Assembly (NCBI GenBank): GCA_018398765.1
Contig: JAHBMJ010000833.1
Span: forward strand, 1 to 36,398
Length of the DNA: 36,398 bases
Source: Chromera velia
Lineage: Eukaryota; Sar; Chromeraceae
Direction of reading: 5' to 3'
Shown here: positions 23,089-34,381 of the stretch, in pieces
Layout of the letters: each line of letters begins with the position of its first letter
How positions within the stretch are numbered: position 1 is the first letter of the stretch
Program-made: the position numbers and the translations under genes
Notes under the pieces: generated by a model
Told to the model about the DNA's origin: nothing
The model's database searches: none
Seen by the model: the letters and a program-made list of their open reading frames with translations, nothing else

Positions 23089-26000
23089 TTCCTTCCTTTC
23101 TTCCTTCCTTTCTCTCTTTCTGTCTGGTTGCAGTGAGGAAAGGAGCCAGATGGCGATGGAGGACCTCGCAGCATCTGAGTGAGTCTGTTTGTCTGAATGT
23201 ACTGTCGTGTCAATTTGGGTTATTTGGTTTCTGGAATGAATAGATCGATGCAGTGTGCTCTCCCAGAGGCAGAAAGATGGCATGGATACCCACCCCATGA
23301 CATTGTAACCAGCTGCAGGAGAAGCAGAGGAATACAACTGGGGACTTGTTGCGACGTGTTTGCAAGTCTCTGTCGTATTGTTTGTGAATGCATGTGTGTG
23401 GGAGGGAGTGGAGAGAGAAAAGCTTGTCTCTATTCCCGGTCATTTGAGAGATTCTCCTCATTTCTGATTGTTTCTTTGACGGTTGTCTTCCATTTTGACT
23501 TCGTGTTCACGTTTGTGTGTCGTTCTTGCCTTGCTGCAGGGCTCGGAATGCCGAGAAAGAAGCTGAGGAGAAGTTAGAGCGCATACGGGAGACGGAAACA
23601 ATGGAAGAGGAGGACAGAAGTGCCCAGCGACAACGAGCAGGTCAGTGAAAAAAATCGATCCGACGCAGCGCAATAGACAAAAATGATTGTGCGTATTTTC
23701 TCAGAAGAAGGTTGTTCACTCAGATATGAGAAGGTATCTGTTTATCTCACGAGGCCCATTCGATTGCTCCAGAAGAAGTAGAGCTGCTGCATGCATCTGG
23801 AAGAGATCCTAATCATTCCTGCCCTCTTCTTCCTGATGTCCATCGTGCAGCCGAGCGTGCACTCGCAGTCAAGGCAGAGGAGCGGCGAGTCCGAGAGAGA
23901 CGGCAGGCAGCAGTATCCATACAACGGTTGTGCAGAAGGAGACAGGCTAGACGGAGGGCGTCAGAGAAACAGCGGGACCGCCTCTTGCAAATACAGGCTG
24001 AACGTGAAGAAGCCGAAAGAAGAAGAAGAGAAGAGTGCATCACTCTGATTCAGACTGCCATCCGAGCGTGTCTCTGCAAACAGTCGTTCAGAGTCAAGCA
24101 GAAAGCAGCAGCAAAACTTCTCCGTCAGTGGCGCTCTTTCCATTTGCGTCGCTGGGTTGGTCATGCGGTACGGGTGTCCTCAGTTGGTCACACCCTTTTG
24201 CGAAACCGTCAGACCCAAAGAGTCTCCAGAATCTTGCAAAGGTGGAAGGAGAAAGCATTGGAGCTCCGTGCGCTCTCTCAGGCGCAAAGCTCAGCAGCCC
24301 GGCGTCTCCAGACAAGATGGAGAGCCCACAAGGCAATCGCAGCAACAAGACAAAGAAAGAGAGAAGTCGTGTGTGGTCGATTTGCGCGTGCTCTTTCGTC
24401 TGCACGGTTGCGCCAGGGGCTGTATAGGTGGCAGGCCCAGGTCTGTTTGTGTAAGGAAGCAGAGTCGCGAAGGGAGGTTGCTGCTGTGCTTCTTCAGTGC
24501 GTCTGGAGGGGGGGATGCTCACGCGAGGCCATGCGTGCGTCAGGAATTCCTCTTCCGGTTGATCAGCCGAAGTTCGAGTGTGCAAGGAAAGTACAGGTCA
24601 GTCAAAGAGAGAGTAGTTTTGACAGGAGGAGACAGCAAGGACGGGTGGATGAATGTGCGATTGGAAGATGAGAAGGTGGGGCGACTTGCCTGCAAGGAAG
24701 CAATGACGGGCAATTCGGAGAAAGAAGAGGAATCGGGGTGAAAGAGTGAGGGAGAAAGAGGGGTGGGTGCACGAGAGCGAGAAGAAAATGAAGGAAAGAC
24801 ACGGATGAGCTGAAATTCCTGGAAGGTTCTAGGGCCAGAGCAACATATAGTCGCGTGCACTTCATGATCTGATCTATCCAATCCATCAATCAATCAATCA
24901 ATCACTCGATCACTCAATCAACCAATCAACCAATCATTCGATCAATCAATCAATCAATTAATCAATCAAGCAATCAATCAGTCGATCAACGTACCACTGA
25001 ATCTTGCAGGGAATATTCCGAAGACGGCAAAGGCTTCGGAGACTTCGCTGGGCTATGCGTGCAGCGAAAGATCTGTCCACATCTTTGGGAGGAGATCTAG
25101 CGTCTGTGCGTCTAGAGGCAATAGACGTTGCAGACCTCCTTGCTTCCCAAAAGAAATTTCTCGACACAGTTGCCCTCATCTCAGACGGTGTTGCCTCCTC
25201 TCAGTCTCAACAGCACACCAGAACCAACTTCCCTGTCGTCCCCACAAAGGCCAACGGAACACCACGGACACCCACACCCGGATCCCTAGAACCCCTTCCC
25301 CCGATGACTCCCCGGGGACTTTCTGGGAGGTCAGGCAAGGGAAAGACAGCACAGTCTCCCTGCCCCACTGTACCGCCTTCTTCATGTCCTCGTGGAAGTG
25401 ATCAGGCAGAAGAGGAAGGTGTTTGCGGCACTAATGACGCCACCAATGAGGCAAGAGAGACGGAGAAGGGAAGGGGTCTCTTCCTCAGAGGAGGCATGCC
25501 GATGCCTTTGTGTTCTCCAAGGAGCCGAGAAAGAAGTGCCCAAGCAAAAGCAATGCAGGCAAAGGGCCTGCCTCCCTTGAACTCTTCTCTCAACTCAATG
25601 AGACTCTCTGCCTCCCCAACCGGAAAACAGGACCCCCCAGCCGTCTCCTCTCAGTGGTCCGTCCCAGTGTCCTCCTCATTCAATTCCAAGCCCAGGCCGT
25701 CTCCTGGGCCTCTGGCTACGAGTCCGCACAAAGACGAAACACCTCCTGCAAGTCCCTCTGCCTCTTCTGTAGTGGGTGGTTGTCAGTCCTTCCGCGTGCC
25801 TTCTGCACGCTCCCTTTGTCTGTCTGTTGAAGAGTCCACCCGAGGAGACGAGACTGGGTCTGCTGCTGTTGCTGCCCCTCCCTCCAGGTCTATCGTCTGG
25901 CACGAAGGGGAAAAAGTGGCTGCTCGGTTGCGTGCAGGGGAGACTGAGGAGGAAAGGTAGGCGGGCAGGCAGGCAGGCCAAAGAAGTCAGATTGGATGTG

Positions 26001-26151
26001 TAAAATGAGACAGGAGATTTCTGCGTAAGGGAGGTCGGTTTCACTTCATTTTGAAGCATTTCCATGCAGAGTTTCAGCTCGGACGGATCGACTGAATAGA
26101 CTCCGTTTGAAGGAGAAGAGAATGAAAGGAGGGAAGCAAGGAAGCGAAGAA

Positions 26152-26192
<41 letters not shown>

Positions 26193-26985
26193 GAAGGAAG
26201 GAAGGAAAGAAGAAAGGAAGAAAGGAAGAAAGGAAGAAAGGAAGGAAGGAAGGAAGGAAGGAGCGAAGGAATGGGGGAAGAGAGGATGTGAAAATGCAAA
26301 TTTGTCCCTCCCTTGAAAAATGCATCGACGCGCTTTCTCCTGATTTTCTGTTTCTTCCCTCTCCTGCAGGGCTGCGCGGCTCTACCAGGAGAACCGGAAG
26401 GCATTCAAGACGCGAAGACGGTCCAAGATAGGAAGAGGGGGGAAAGCAAGGGTATGTCCTGCGAGAGAAGAAGAAGCCTTCCTGGCCTCAGGACCCTCTA
26501 CCCTACCTCCCTACCCGCCCCCCTATCCACGCACCCATGTTGCTGCCCCGCACCCACCGTCCGAAAGCAAGAAAGAAGTCGGAAGAAAGCAAAGCCGCAC
26601 CGTGGGGCAAAAACCAGCAGAGCAGGAAAGAGGCCGACCATCAAAGCAGGCGGCTGGTACTCCCACATGGGCAGCCCCTGCGCGTCCAAGCAAAGCACAG
26701 GACGTCATTGCCTTATGGAGAGAACAGGAGAAGCTCCTTCAGCAAAAACAGGGGGGGGAGAGTGACTTGGAGTGTCAAAGTACGAAACCGAACGTTGGTG
26801 CAAACGATTGGAAGGGAAAGGGACGAGATCCCACGGCGAGTCTGACCATCAGTTATGCCACCAGTCCCGCGGGATCTGTCGGTTGTGCTTCAGGTTTTGC
26901 AAGCGACAGGGGAGGCGAGTCAGCAGCAGATGTGGACGGCCCTGATAGGTTCATTGCCCTCCCAGTTGCACGTAAAGGATTGTAA
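20687..26985 (+). CDS. Coiled-coil protein with about six IQ (calmodulin-binding) motifs, 8 exons
   Basis: Exons: 20687-21445, 21823-22145, 22507-22605, 23134-23178, 23540-23640, 23851-24596, 25010-25956, 26370-26985; about 1211 residues, phases consistent, stop TAA. The N-terminus is acidic (DFEDEEADMEKE). A charged coiled coil follows (about 290-440, Glu/Arg/Lys/Gln). Exons 6-7 carry IQ-like motifs: VSIQRLCRRRQARRR, LIQTAIRACLCKQSF, LLRQWRSFHLRRW, RRLQTRWRAHKAI, VLLQCVWRGGCSREAM, and KVQGIFRRRQRLRRLR across the exon 6/7 junction. IQ motifs bind calmodulin or centrin-like EF-hand proteins without needing calcium. The rest is Ser/Pro-rich and likely disordered. No motor or enzymatic domain is seen, so a scaffold of cytoskeleton, centriole or cilium is possible but unproven. 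The exon 3 end is uncertain and an extra small exon near 22864-22925 is possible. The first exon may lack an upstream part. Confidence 0.7.
22164..22345 (+). repeat. Composite repeat (GTCA)n/(TCTG)n with two purine modules, in an IQ-gene intron
   Basis: Begins with (TCAG)n directly after the donor, passes into (TCTG)n, then shows two copies of the same module as in SRP19 intron 2: CATGAAGAAA, a purine block, and CATATAGTCTG (about 22222-22262), and GTGAAGAAAAGAAGCGAGAAG with CGTATAGTTTG (about 22315-22352). Same orientation relative to transcription as in SRP19. Confidence 0.85.
23037..23118. repeat. (CTTT)n/(CTTC)n tract before an acceptor
   Basis: A pyrimidine microsatellite ending just before the acceptor at 23132-23133 of the IQ gene, where it doubles as the polypyrimidine tract. 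Confidence 0.9.
24885..24990. repeat. (ATCA)n microsatellite in an IQ-gene intron
   Basis: About 25 imperfect AATC units just upstream of exon 25010-25956. Confidence 0.95.
26150..26262. repeat. (GAAA)n/(GGAA)n tract in an IQ-gene intron
   Basis: A purine tetranucleotide run in the last intron. Lysine/arginine-rich frames through it are not part of the protein model. Confidence 0.95.
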
Positions 26986-27238
26986 TGCACCCATACTAAG
27001 GTTAATCGTTAATTCATGGTAAATTGAGTGCATGTTCTGTAATATATATTCGCATGCACATACATTGTCAAGGAGATGATATGTGGAAAGACTGATCAGC
27101 TCGTTAATTAATTATCCTTCCGCCTATTAAACTAGCTATTAAACTCCGTCCCATCAAAAAAATTTAACAGGATTTCTACAAATTATTATTAAATGTTACT
27201 CTTTTTCTATGTATTTCATTCACTGTTTGTTTTTGACG
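26986..27238. other. AT-rich spacer
   Basis: About 250 bases between the IQ-gene stop and the left LTR of the retroelement. No gene is seen; it probably holds the IQ-gene 3' end. Confidence 0.5.
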
Positions 27239-27553
27239 AGACTTTAGGGCTTATAGGTTTTTCATATGTGGGTAAGTCTGTTCCATTAGAGTCCAAGTAC
27301 ATTCACGCCTTTCCATCAATGATCTACTTCAATCAACTGTGGTTTCATTTCTCTGCATGCTTTTTGCACGGCTCAATTCAAAGTTCAATCAGATGTGTAT
27401 CGCTTTCTATGCATTTAATTCGCTCACTTCCTCACTCGTACTGCGCGGTGCGTAGTGCCGCTGCGCGTTGATGCCTTTGTGTTTTGTCAGTCTCGCGTTG
27501 GTCTGGCTTGGCGCGCCTCTCTACGCCGATTTGCCTTTCATTAGGGCTTCATC
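27239..27553 (-). repeat. LTR (3' LTR of the element)
   Basis: 315 bases matching 31197-31511 in direct orientation without gaps and with about 11 differences (near 96.5% identity). As LTRs are identical at insertion, this implies an insertion that is not ancient. The ends carry TTTAGGGCTT and TTAGGGCTTCATC, a short internal similarity between the LTR termini. Confidence 0.9.
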
Positions 27554-27771
27554 GAGCGCATCTTTTTCTTTTTCACGGAGTGATCAACCGTACAATTTGG
27601 AATCTGAGATGTCTATTTGAAAGTTACTTCCTTTGGGCTTGTGAATTCGGACGTGCAGACACAGCTGTAATGGTTTTTCAGCCCCCCCAAAGCCGAATGC
27701 TAAGCTGCTGAATTCATCTGCAGGAATTCACTTTCTCCTTTCAATCTCATCTCCTTCTTTGCTTGGCATTC

Positions 27772-30299
27772 TCACATCGCGAATTGAATTGGAGCGCTTG
27801 CAACTCCTGTGTTGAACGTTGTTGTACCACAATGTATTGCTTTGTAGTCTTGTTTCTCTCTCATTCTCAATCCTCCTCCCTCTTCTCTTGTTCTTATCGC
27901 TCTGTCTGTTTGATGTCCTTCACCAGCCATCACCGTGTCCCTCCTCCCAGGTACCTGTGCCTGCGGAGGCCATGGGAATTCATCATCTGAATCATCATCA
28001 TTCATTTCTTTTTCTTTCTCATCTCCTGTTTCTACTCCTGTGGGTGTATAGATGATTCGTCCGGCCTTTTCCTTTTCCAACAACGATGCAAGCAAGTTAA
28101 CAGACATTGGTTTTGTCAATGTGTCTGCATAGTTCTGTACTCCACTCACATGTTGCACTGCAATCTTTCCTTCCTTCAAACTGTCAAACACAGCAAGAGC
28201 AGGAATGACAGAAACCTTCCCTCCAATCTCTCTAACTTCTGCACTAATGCCCTCTCTTGTGGCTTTGAATTCCTTGCTTTGAGCATCTTGCAGACACCAT
28301 CAGAGTCTGTTCGAATAATGCATTTCGTCCCTGCATCCCTCCAAATCTCCTTGATGAATTTTATCACCACTAATCCGTAATTCAGCGCGTCCTCCAACGC
28401 CATCAACTCTCCCCTATTGCTATTTCTCGCAAATCTCTTCTGCTTTCTGCTCTTCTAAGCTATTGGCCTCCCATTGATCAAGAGAACCCAGCCTGTTTGC
28501 AGATAAGGATACTCATCGCTTCCTCCTACAGCATCACAATACAGAAGTAACTCCATCGGTTCATGGTGCTTTGGCGGATCTAAAAGGATTCCCCTGTTTG
28601 ATGTTGCCTTACCGTACTTGATTGCACGATTCAGCAATCTCCATGCTTGGACCGTTGGGCTCTGGTTGAATTGGCTGAGCTAAGCGAAAGCATACTCTAG
28701 GTCCGGTCATGTGTAATGTGCTGCATACGACAACTCCCCCAACAACTGTCTGTACCTCTTGTATCCTTCTGCATCCAGCGTTTCGGATTTGTCTTCTTCT
28801 CTGTTCACTCCTGAGGGCAATGGCTGTGTGGGTGTCTTGCTCTGCTCTCCTGGAATGCTCTTAACGTATTGCTTCTGTGAGCACCAGATGCATCCATTCG
28901 GGAGAATTTTGTAATCACTCCCGACATACCTCCCAAGCCTCTCAGGTTCTTTACACTCCACCACCTCTGCGATTTCCGTCACCATTTCTGATACGCTCCC
29001 GTCCAGAGAGACAACGATCAAATCGTCGACATACTGACTGAGCAATCCTACCACTCTTCCTGCCTTCTTTTTCCAAAACACCGCCGTCAATGGACTCGCC
29101 TCCTATCCAAGTTTCTGCAATAGATCCCATAAATGATCCTCAAACAACCTACCCGCATCTTTCAGTCCGTACAAAGCTTTCTTTAATTTCCATAGGACCC
29201 CTGTCTGGTAGTCTGGGTAACATTTCGGCAGGCGGATAAATACGGGCTTTGGGGATCTCAGCTTGGCCTGCAGATACGCATTCTGACAGTCCACTAAGAT
29301 GATCGAGTCTTCGTTGAAATGCAGTGATCCTAGTGCTGCAAGCAACACAAATCTAATGAAATCGGGTGGACAACCACACGTGGCCGTGTCGATGTCTTGT
29401 CAGGTATTTTAATCACCTCGAGCAACGGCTCGTGCTTTGAATTCTCTTTCTCCCCTCACTTTCAATTTCAGGGTGTCAATTACCAACATATCCATGATTC
29501 TGACTCCTTATGGGACTTGGTCTCTGCGAACGGGCTCGTAAGTCTGGTACTTCATCAGTTTGGCAAATTCGTTTCTCCGAGCTTCATCACACTTTGCTTT
29601 CTGCGTTTGGGTCAACTCACTGTACTTCACTTTTTGATGGGTGGTTGCGGTGAGAAGAGCACTTTCGATTGCTTGATGGTCGTTTGTCGAGGCTGTTGAG
29701 ATACCCAAATGACTGAGCAGACCGCTGACAAGAAAACTTGCGTTTCCATTGAAAGCAGGCTCTTTGATGGTCGTGGTCAGTGCGAACTCCTTCTCTTCAA
29801 CGTAATCCTTCAAAATCTCCTCAACTGTCCCTTGGGCCAGCCTTCCATTTTCTTGAAGCTGTGCTCTTTCAATCGCAATCTCATCCTTTTCTACCTCGTA
29901 TATATCCAGCTCAAGACCTTTCCTCTTCTTTGATGTGAACATCACTGCTTATTCCCCTTTCCTTTTCACTGCCGGTCTGTAAATTCGATCTGCCAACGAC
30001 CCTCTCCCATAGGAACCGTAGTAATGCACCAGCAACTTTGTTCTCTTTTCTTGCAAAACCTCTCCAAGGAAGAGTTGCTTCTTCTCATCACTCTTCCACA
30101 TAACGAACCTTTTATCCTGCAACTCAACTTTTTCCTTTCGTCTCCCGCGCTCTTTTCCTTCCTCCTTCTTTTTGGCCTGAGTGGAATCAGGTGACTCCAA
30201 CCTCTCTTTCATCTTCTCTGGCATGACTCTCATGGCTAAAATATGGGTATCGATTTCGTATCCCTCATAACTTCTGTCACACGCTCTTCTCGGCTTCAA
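27772..30299 (-). pseudogene. Linker, reverse transcriptase and RNase H of the copia-type element, with stops
   Basis: After a basic linker (30299-29508), the reverse transcriptase appears as ILVDCQNAYLQAKL and LKKALYGLKDAGRLFE (29348-29103) and the catalytic YVDDL motif (about 29030). RNase H follows with the first Asp in LLLYCDAVGG (28550), a region RGELMALEDALNYG, IIRTDSDG, and the copia-type end QNYADTLTKPM near 28100. In-frame stops occur at about 29508, twice near 29395-29410, 29103, 28707, near 28680 and 28455, and the frame shifts near 28190. Family recognition is secure; the copy is dead. Confidence 0.85.
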
Positions 30300-31190
30300 C
30301 TGATATCTGGTGGGTGACAGTCTACATTCCCAAATTTCCGGAGTGGGTGCCTGAATAAAACAAGGTCGCCCTCACAAAATGCTTCTGCTGTCTTCAATTT
30401 GGATTCTTTCATTCTAGGCCAGAGTTCTCCTTTCATCGTTTCCTCCACACAAGCGGGCAAGAAACTCACGCCTGTCATTCTCTCATACGGGGACTGATAC
30501 GGTGCTTGGGCAGACGGAAGTCGGTTGACTAACGCAACTGCCAAGGGAAGGATATCGTCCACCTGATCCATCTCTATCTCTCTCTCAAGTCGCAAGAGAG
30601 TGATCTGTGTATCCAACACCTCATGACGGTTCTCCAGGATGACCAACTGCGGTCCACTTGTGCATAATTCTGATCTTCGAACAATTCAGGTCGAAGACCC
30701 CCTTGAAATGCGAGCCGTGATCAGTTTTGAAACACGACCGCAGCCCCAGCGGCAAGCCAAACATCCTCAACCAATTGTCCTTCACTGCCGCCCACACTGT
30801 CTCTGCATCCTCTCCCTTTACTGGAACCACCACAAGCCACCGAGTGCACTCATTTATCATCGTTACGTAGGGCTTACTGTTGATATAATGGATGTCGACT
30901 GCCACTCTCTCAAGTGGGCGCCCTATTTTTAACTTCCCTGTCCATCCTCTCCACCTATGAGATACACCTTTGACCTGTGCACACTCTTCGTACTGCTCTA
31001 TCACCTCTCTGCAAAGAGAAGGCAATTTCGGATTTGCAAAATGATGAGACAGCATGCGACGCAGTGCCGCTCCTCCGATGTGTCCTGTCTGATGGTGGGC
31101 CTGTTCCACCAACTCCCTCATTGCTACATCTCCCAGCCGCATTCTTTCCTTTCGGCGGAGCCTCCGTAGGACCCCCACTTCCGTCTCCAC
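30296..31190 (-). pseudogene. Integrase of the copia-type element, frameshifted
   Basis: Integrase inserts the element cDNA into the host genome. An N-terminal zinc-binding-like region has the His pair (HHQTGH) but the first Cys of the usual CxxC pair is not there (YEECAQV). The catalytic core shows the first Asp in VAVDIHY and the second in TDHGSHF. The frame then shifts near 30625 and continues in a second frame with the region holding the third acidic residue (NRHEVLD) and a typical integrase C-terminal helix region (LPLAVALVNRLPSAQAPYQ). Split over two overlapping frames (31190-30621 and 30646-30296), so not functional as it stands. Confidence 0.8.
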
Positions 31191-31196
31191 CTAACA

Positions 31197-31511
31197 AGAC
31201 TTTAGGGCTTATAGGTTTTTCCTACGTGGGTAAGTCTGTTCCATTAGAGTCCAAGTACATTCACGCCTTTCCATCAATGATCTACTTCAATCAACTGTGG
31301 TTTCATTTCTCTGCATGCTTTTTGTACGGCTCAATTCAAAGTTCAATCAGATGTGTATCGCTTTCCATGCATTTAATTCGCTCACTTCCTCGCTCGTACT
31401 GCGCGGTGCGCGGTGCTGCTGCACGTTGATGCCTTTGTGTTTTGTCAGTCTCGCGTTGGTCTGGCTTAGCGCGCCTCTGTACGCCGATTTGCCTTTCATT
31501 AGGGCTTCATC
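31197..31511 (-). repeat. LTR (5' LTR of the element)
   Basis: Direct-repeat partner of 27239-27553. It lies next to the integrase end of the interior, so it is the 5' LTR on the minus strand. The bases just inside (TGTTAGGTGGAGACGG on the minus strand) occupy the primer-binding-site position but do not look like the usual initiator-tRNA match. Confidence 0.9.
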
Positions 31512-31957
31512 AGTTTTATAAGAGGACTAGCTATTTGTTCTAAGTAAACAAGTAAAAAGTCAGTAGAAGTCAAGCTTAGTCAGCCTTAGTTCGATGAACT
31601 GTGTCAGGCACTGTCAGCATGCTGAGACATGCTCCTATAGCTAGGCGTGCTTCCGTTCTAAGCATGTCTAACCAGGTTTAACAATGTTACTAGCAACGTT
31701 AAAAATGAATCGGTCTTTGACTATTATGGTTGCTAGCTTGATTATGACTTTTGGTTTTAGTATCGTTTTATCTCAGTGCAGGTTTATTTCTATTTACAAC
31801 TATAGCTTTACTAGTAGCTTCATCATGATAAAAAAAACTCTGCCAAACTTCAGGCCGTATTTACGTACGAGCAACAATAATTATAAAGTTTCTGAAAATT
31901 ATTATGTCACTGCAAGAAATACATTTAAAAATATTGAAGTTATTACAAAAATCTGGA
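31512..31957. other. AT-rich spacer
   Basis: Between the 5' LTR and the 3' end of the RCC1-like gene. No supportable gene; a 100-codon frame on the plus strand here is AT-rich with no family resemblance. Confidence 0.5.
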
Positions 31958-32110
31958 TCAGCGACGTCGCTTTAGGTCGTTGCTTACAACGTTAAATGCC
32001 TGTTCCCTTCTCATCTCACTCACGTCTGCGTCAGGGGGGCAGGCGACATATCGTTGGACGCTCAAGGCCCTCGCGAGCCTGTCCCGCTTACGCTTCTCTT
32101 TTGTGTTTTT

Positions 32111-32170
32111 AAAAATGAGGAGACACATGGCAAGAGCACCGATCAACATTAATGCATGCATGCAGACCCA
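32111..32170 (-). other. Predicted transmembrane segment of the RCC1-like protein
   Basis: About 20 hydrophobic residues (WVCMHALMLIGALAMCLLIF) followed by a Lys/Arg cluster, which predicts a type I orientation with the basic tail in the cytoplasm. Confidence 0.7.
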
Positions 32171-32821
32171 ACGTGATGAAGCGAACCACAAACCAGACAG
32201 CAGTCTTTCTTTGAAAGAACGCAGACACTGCACATCAGATACCTGCAGGTCAAACTCAGGCGAACCTCCAGGACTCGAACATGTGGCTCCCTCTTCATGC
32301 CGCCTCCCGGCAGGCAAACGAAGAACCCCCCCAAAAGGACACCCAAAAACCACCGTTTCATTGATGGAGACCATACCGCCCCGTCGGTCGGAAAGCATTT
32401 CTGGAGCCCGCTCACTGTCAGACTCTCTCTGCTCTGACCGAATGACACCCGTTGCATTCACTCGGAAGTGAGACCCTTCTGGCTTCAGCTTGCCAGCCAG
32501 CCAGACTTCGGGTACAGTACAGCCTCTGCAAAGAATAGAGGAACTCAAGTCGAAAGATATCTGCACATTCTCTCCTTCCTTTCTCCTCTTACACTCAAAA
32601 CCAAGTGCTGCCCTTTCTAATTCTTTCGCATCCATTGGGTCTGCCTCCATCAGTCCGGCATCGCACTGCAGTCGCACGAAGTCCCCTCTTGCGACGGTCA
32701 TGTTCTGACTAGACTGATCTACCCACTCACTGTCTCCCTTCTTTTTGACTTCCACTCGCATTGGCAGAAATGGGGGGTTCAGGTTAGTGGCGGTCCACTG
32801 TTCCGTTGGACAACCACTGCA

Positions 32822-32824
32822 CTA
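32822..32824 (-). other. In-frame TAG at a fixed position of a cysteine module
   Basis: Reads HPSKI, stop, CSGCPTEQW. In the two intact modules exactly 20 residues lie between the second and third Cys. In this module 19 residues plus the stop make the same 20, so the stop takes the place of one amino acid. A 57-base intron ending at this TAG is possible in principle but would destroy the spacing. Confidence 0.8.
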
Positions 32825-34381
32825 AATCTTTGAAGGGTGGAAACGAGGAACAAAACCGCCCCCGTCCACTTTGTCTACCGCGCAGTGGGCAGATGGGTCA
32901 TGGATGTCACCGTCGGGGCATTCGAGCTTCACCTGCATCCCCACTTCTATCGTAATGTTTCTCTCGTATTTTTTCCAAATTCTTTCCGAGGCTTCTCGGT
33001 ATCTCGAGACGTAAACTGGAAGCAAACCAGACTGCAACGAGTCTCTGTCGCTCTCTACCCCCTCACCTCTTTGCCCCCCTTGAAGTTCTCCCTCGACCAT
33101 CCATTCTGACGGAATCTGGCAGCCTCTGCATTCAACCTCTTCTAGCGGAGGGTCGAACCGAGCTTCCCCTCCCAACTGCGGTTGCTGCTCACAGAAAGAC
33201 GCCCCCCATTTAGCTGCTTTTTGGGGATAGAGAATTCCCTTTCCTGCGCAGGCAAATTCAATAACGTCCCCCACCTCCACCCAATGCCGGGGCTTCCACA
33301 CAGAGGGCTCGGTCTGAGATCGGTTGGAACTCGCCTCAACTCCGAACCCCGTCCCCTTTTTTGCCTCCTCTATCTTTACCGGCAGACCCCACTCGACAAG
33401 GGACTCCTGTAGTCTTTCCCATCCCTCCCCTTTTCTGAACCTTTCAGGCAATCTGCACCATCGCCCATCTGCCAGAACAGGGGGCTCTAGAGGGATAAAC
33501 GTCCTGCTAGACTTCCCCCCCGTACCCATTCGGCCCCACTCATCCGTCCCGTTTGCGTACAGTCCCTTTATAGTCTGAAACACTGTTGCAATGTGCTTTC
33601 TGCTGCTGCTGCAGCAATCTTTCGGAAACCTCAACGCAGGATCTCTCAGCTCATCTACAAAATTCCAGACTGACAAGGGCAATTTGGTTGGGGGGGGCAA
33701 AACGCCTCTTCCTGGTGTGGTTCCAGGGAGGGGTACCTCGCCAACTCTTCCGCTAGAGAGGCGCACGAGGAGATCTGCCCTGATGCGGGGGGCAAACAAC
33801 GGGGATGGAGGTGTGGATGGGACAGCGGTGAGGGTCAGGGAAGGTAGCGGAATGAAATAGTTGGCCTGCTTGTAGAGAACTTCCTCAACGTTCTCTTCCC
33901 CGAAATCGACCAGCGGGACCGGATCGATGTCTTTCTCGACACCGGAATTCGCCCACTTGACCGCGTGAAGTCTTTTTCGCATGAATCCATCGGGCTCCTC
34001 TTTTTGGAGCACAACGCCGATAAAATTTGAACCCGAGGAAAGAGAGCCCTTGACAATTTGGGTCCCATTCAGGATGGGTATGGGGGTTACAGCAGATATC
34101 GGTTCGTGACTTGTCCGTCTACAGACATGCAGCTGGCGATCCCCATTTTTCTTTTCAGCGACTACCAATGTGGAGTCTTCAGACGCGTTCACGTCGACTA
34201 CTTTTTGGTCGTCGAACGCGAATGAAGGCACTTGGCAAGGAAATTGGACTGCAACGTCCCCCCAATGCTCGGCAAAGCACGCGTTTCCGGAAGATGCTTT
34301 GCCCCAGAAATACAGAGCCCCCGTGTCAGTCCACGCATACATTCCGCCTGGGACACACTGAACACCGACCACAGTCCCATT

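Larger units (their letters stand above)
27239..31511 (-). mobile_element. Copia-type (Pseudoviridae-like) LTR retrotransposon, degenerate, without gag or protease
   Basis: Two 315-base direct repeats (27239-27553 and 31197-31511) bound a 3.6-kb interior that reads on the minus strand in the order integrase, reverse transcriptase, RNase H. That order is diagnostic of Ty1/copia elements. The integrase frame starts only a few bases inside the 5' LTR, so gag and protease are missing. The interior has several in-frame stops and at least two frameshifts, so this copy is not able to move itself. A purine-rich stretch (GTGAAAAAGAAAAAGATG on the minus strand, about 27555-27575) sits where the polypurine tract should be. 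Terminal TG..CA and a target-site duplication were not found. Confidence 0.9.

Noticed and set aside
27239-31511. TTTAGGG words at LTR ends as telomere-repeat traces
   Set aside because: Each is a single occurrence, not a tandem array; chance or LTR terminus sequence.
31684-31995. 103-codon plus-strand ORF
   Set aside because: AT-rich, no recognisable motif, and overlaps the 3' end of the RCC1-like gene on the other strand.
32822-32878. A 57-base intron (GTAGAC to TTTAG) removing the TAG
   Set aside because: It is in frame and formally possible, but it would delete 19 residues whose number exactly matches the C-x20-C spacing of the other modules.
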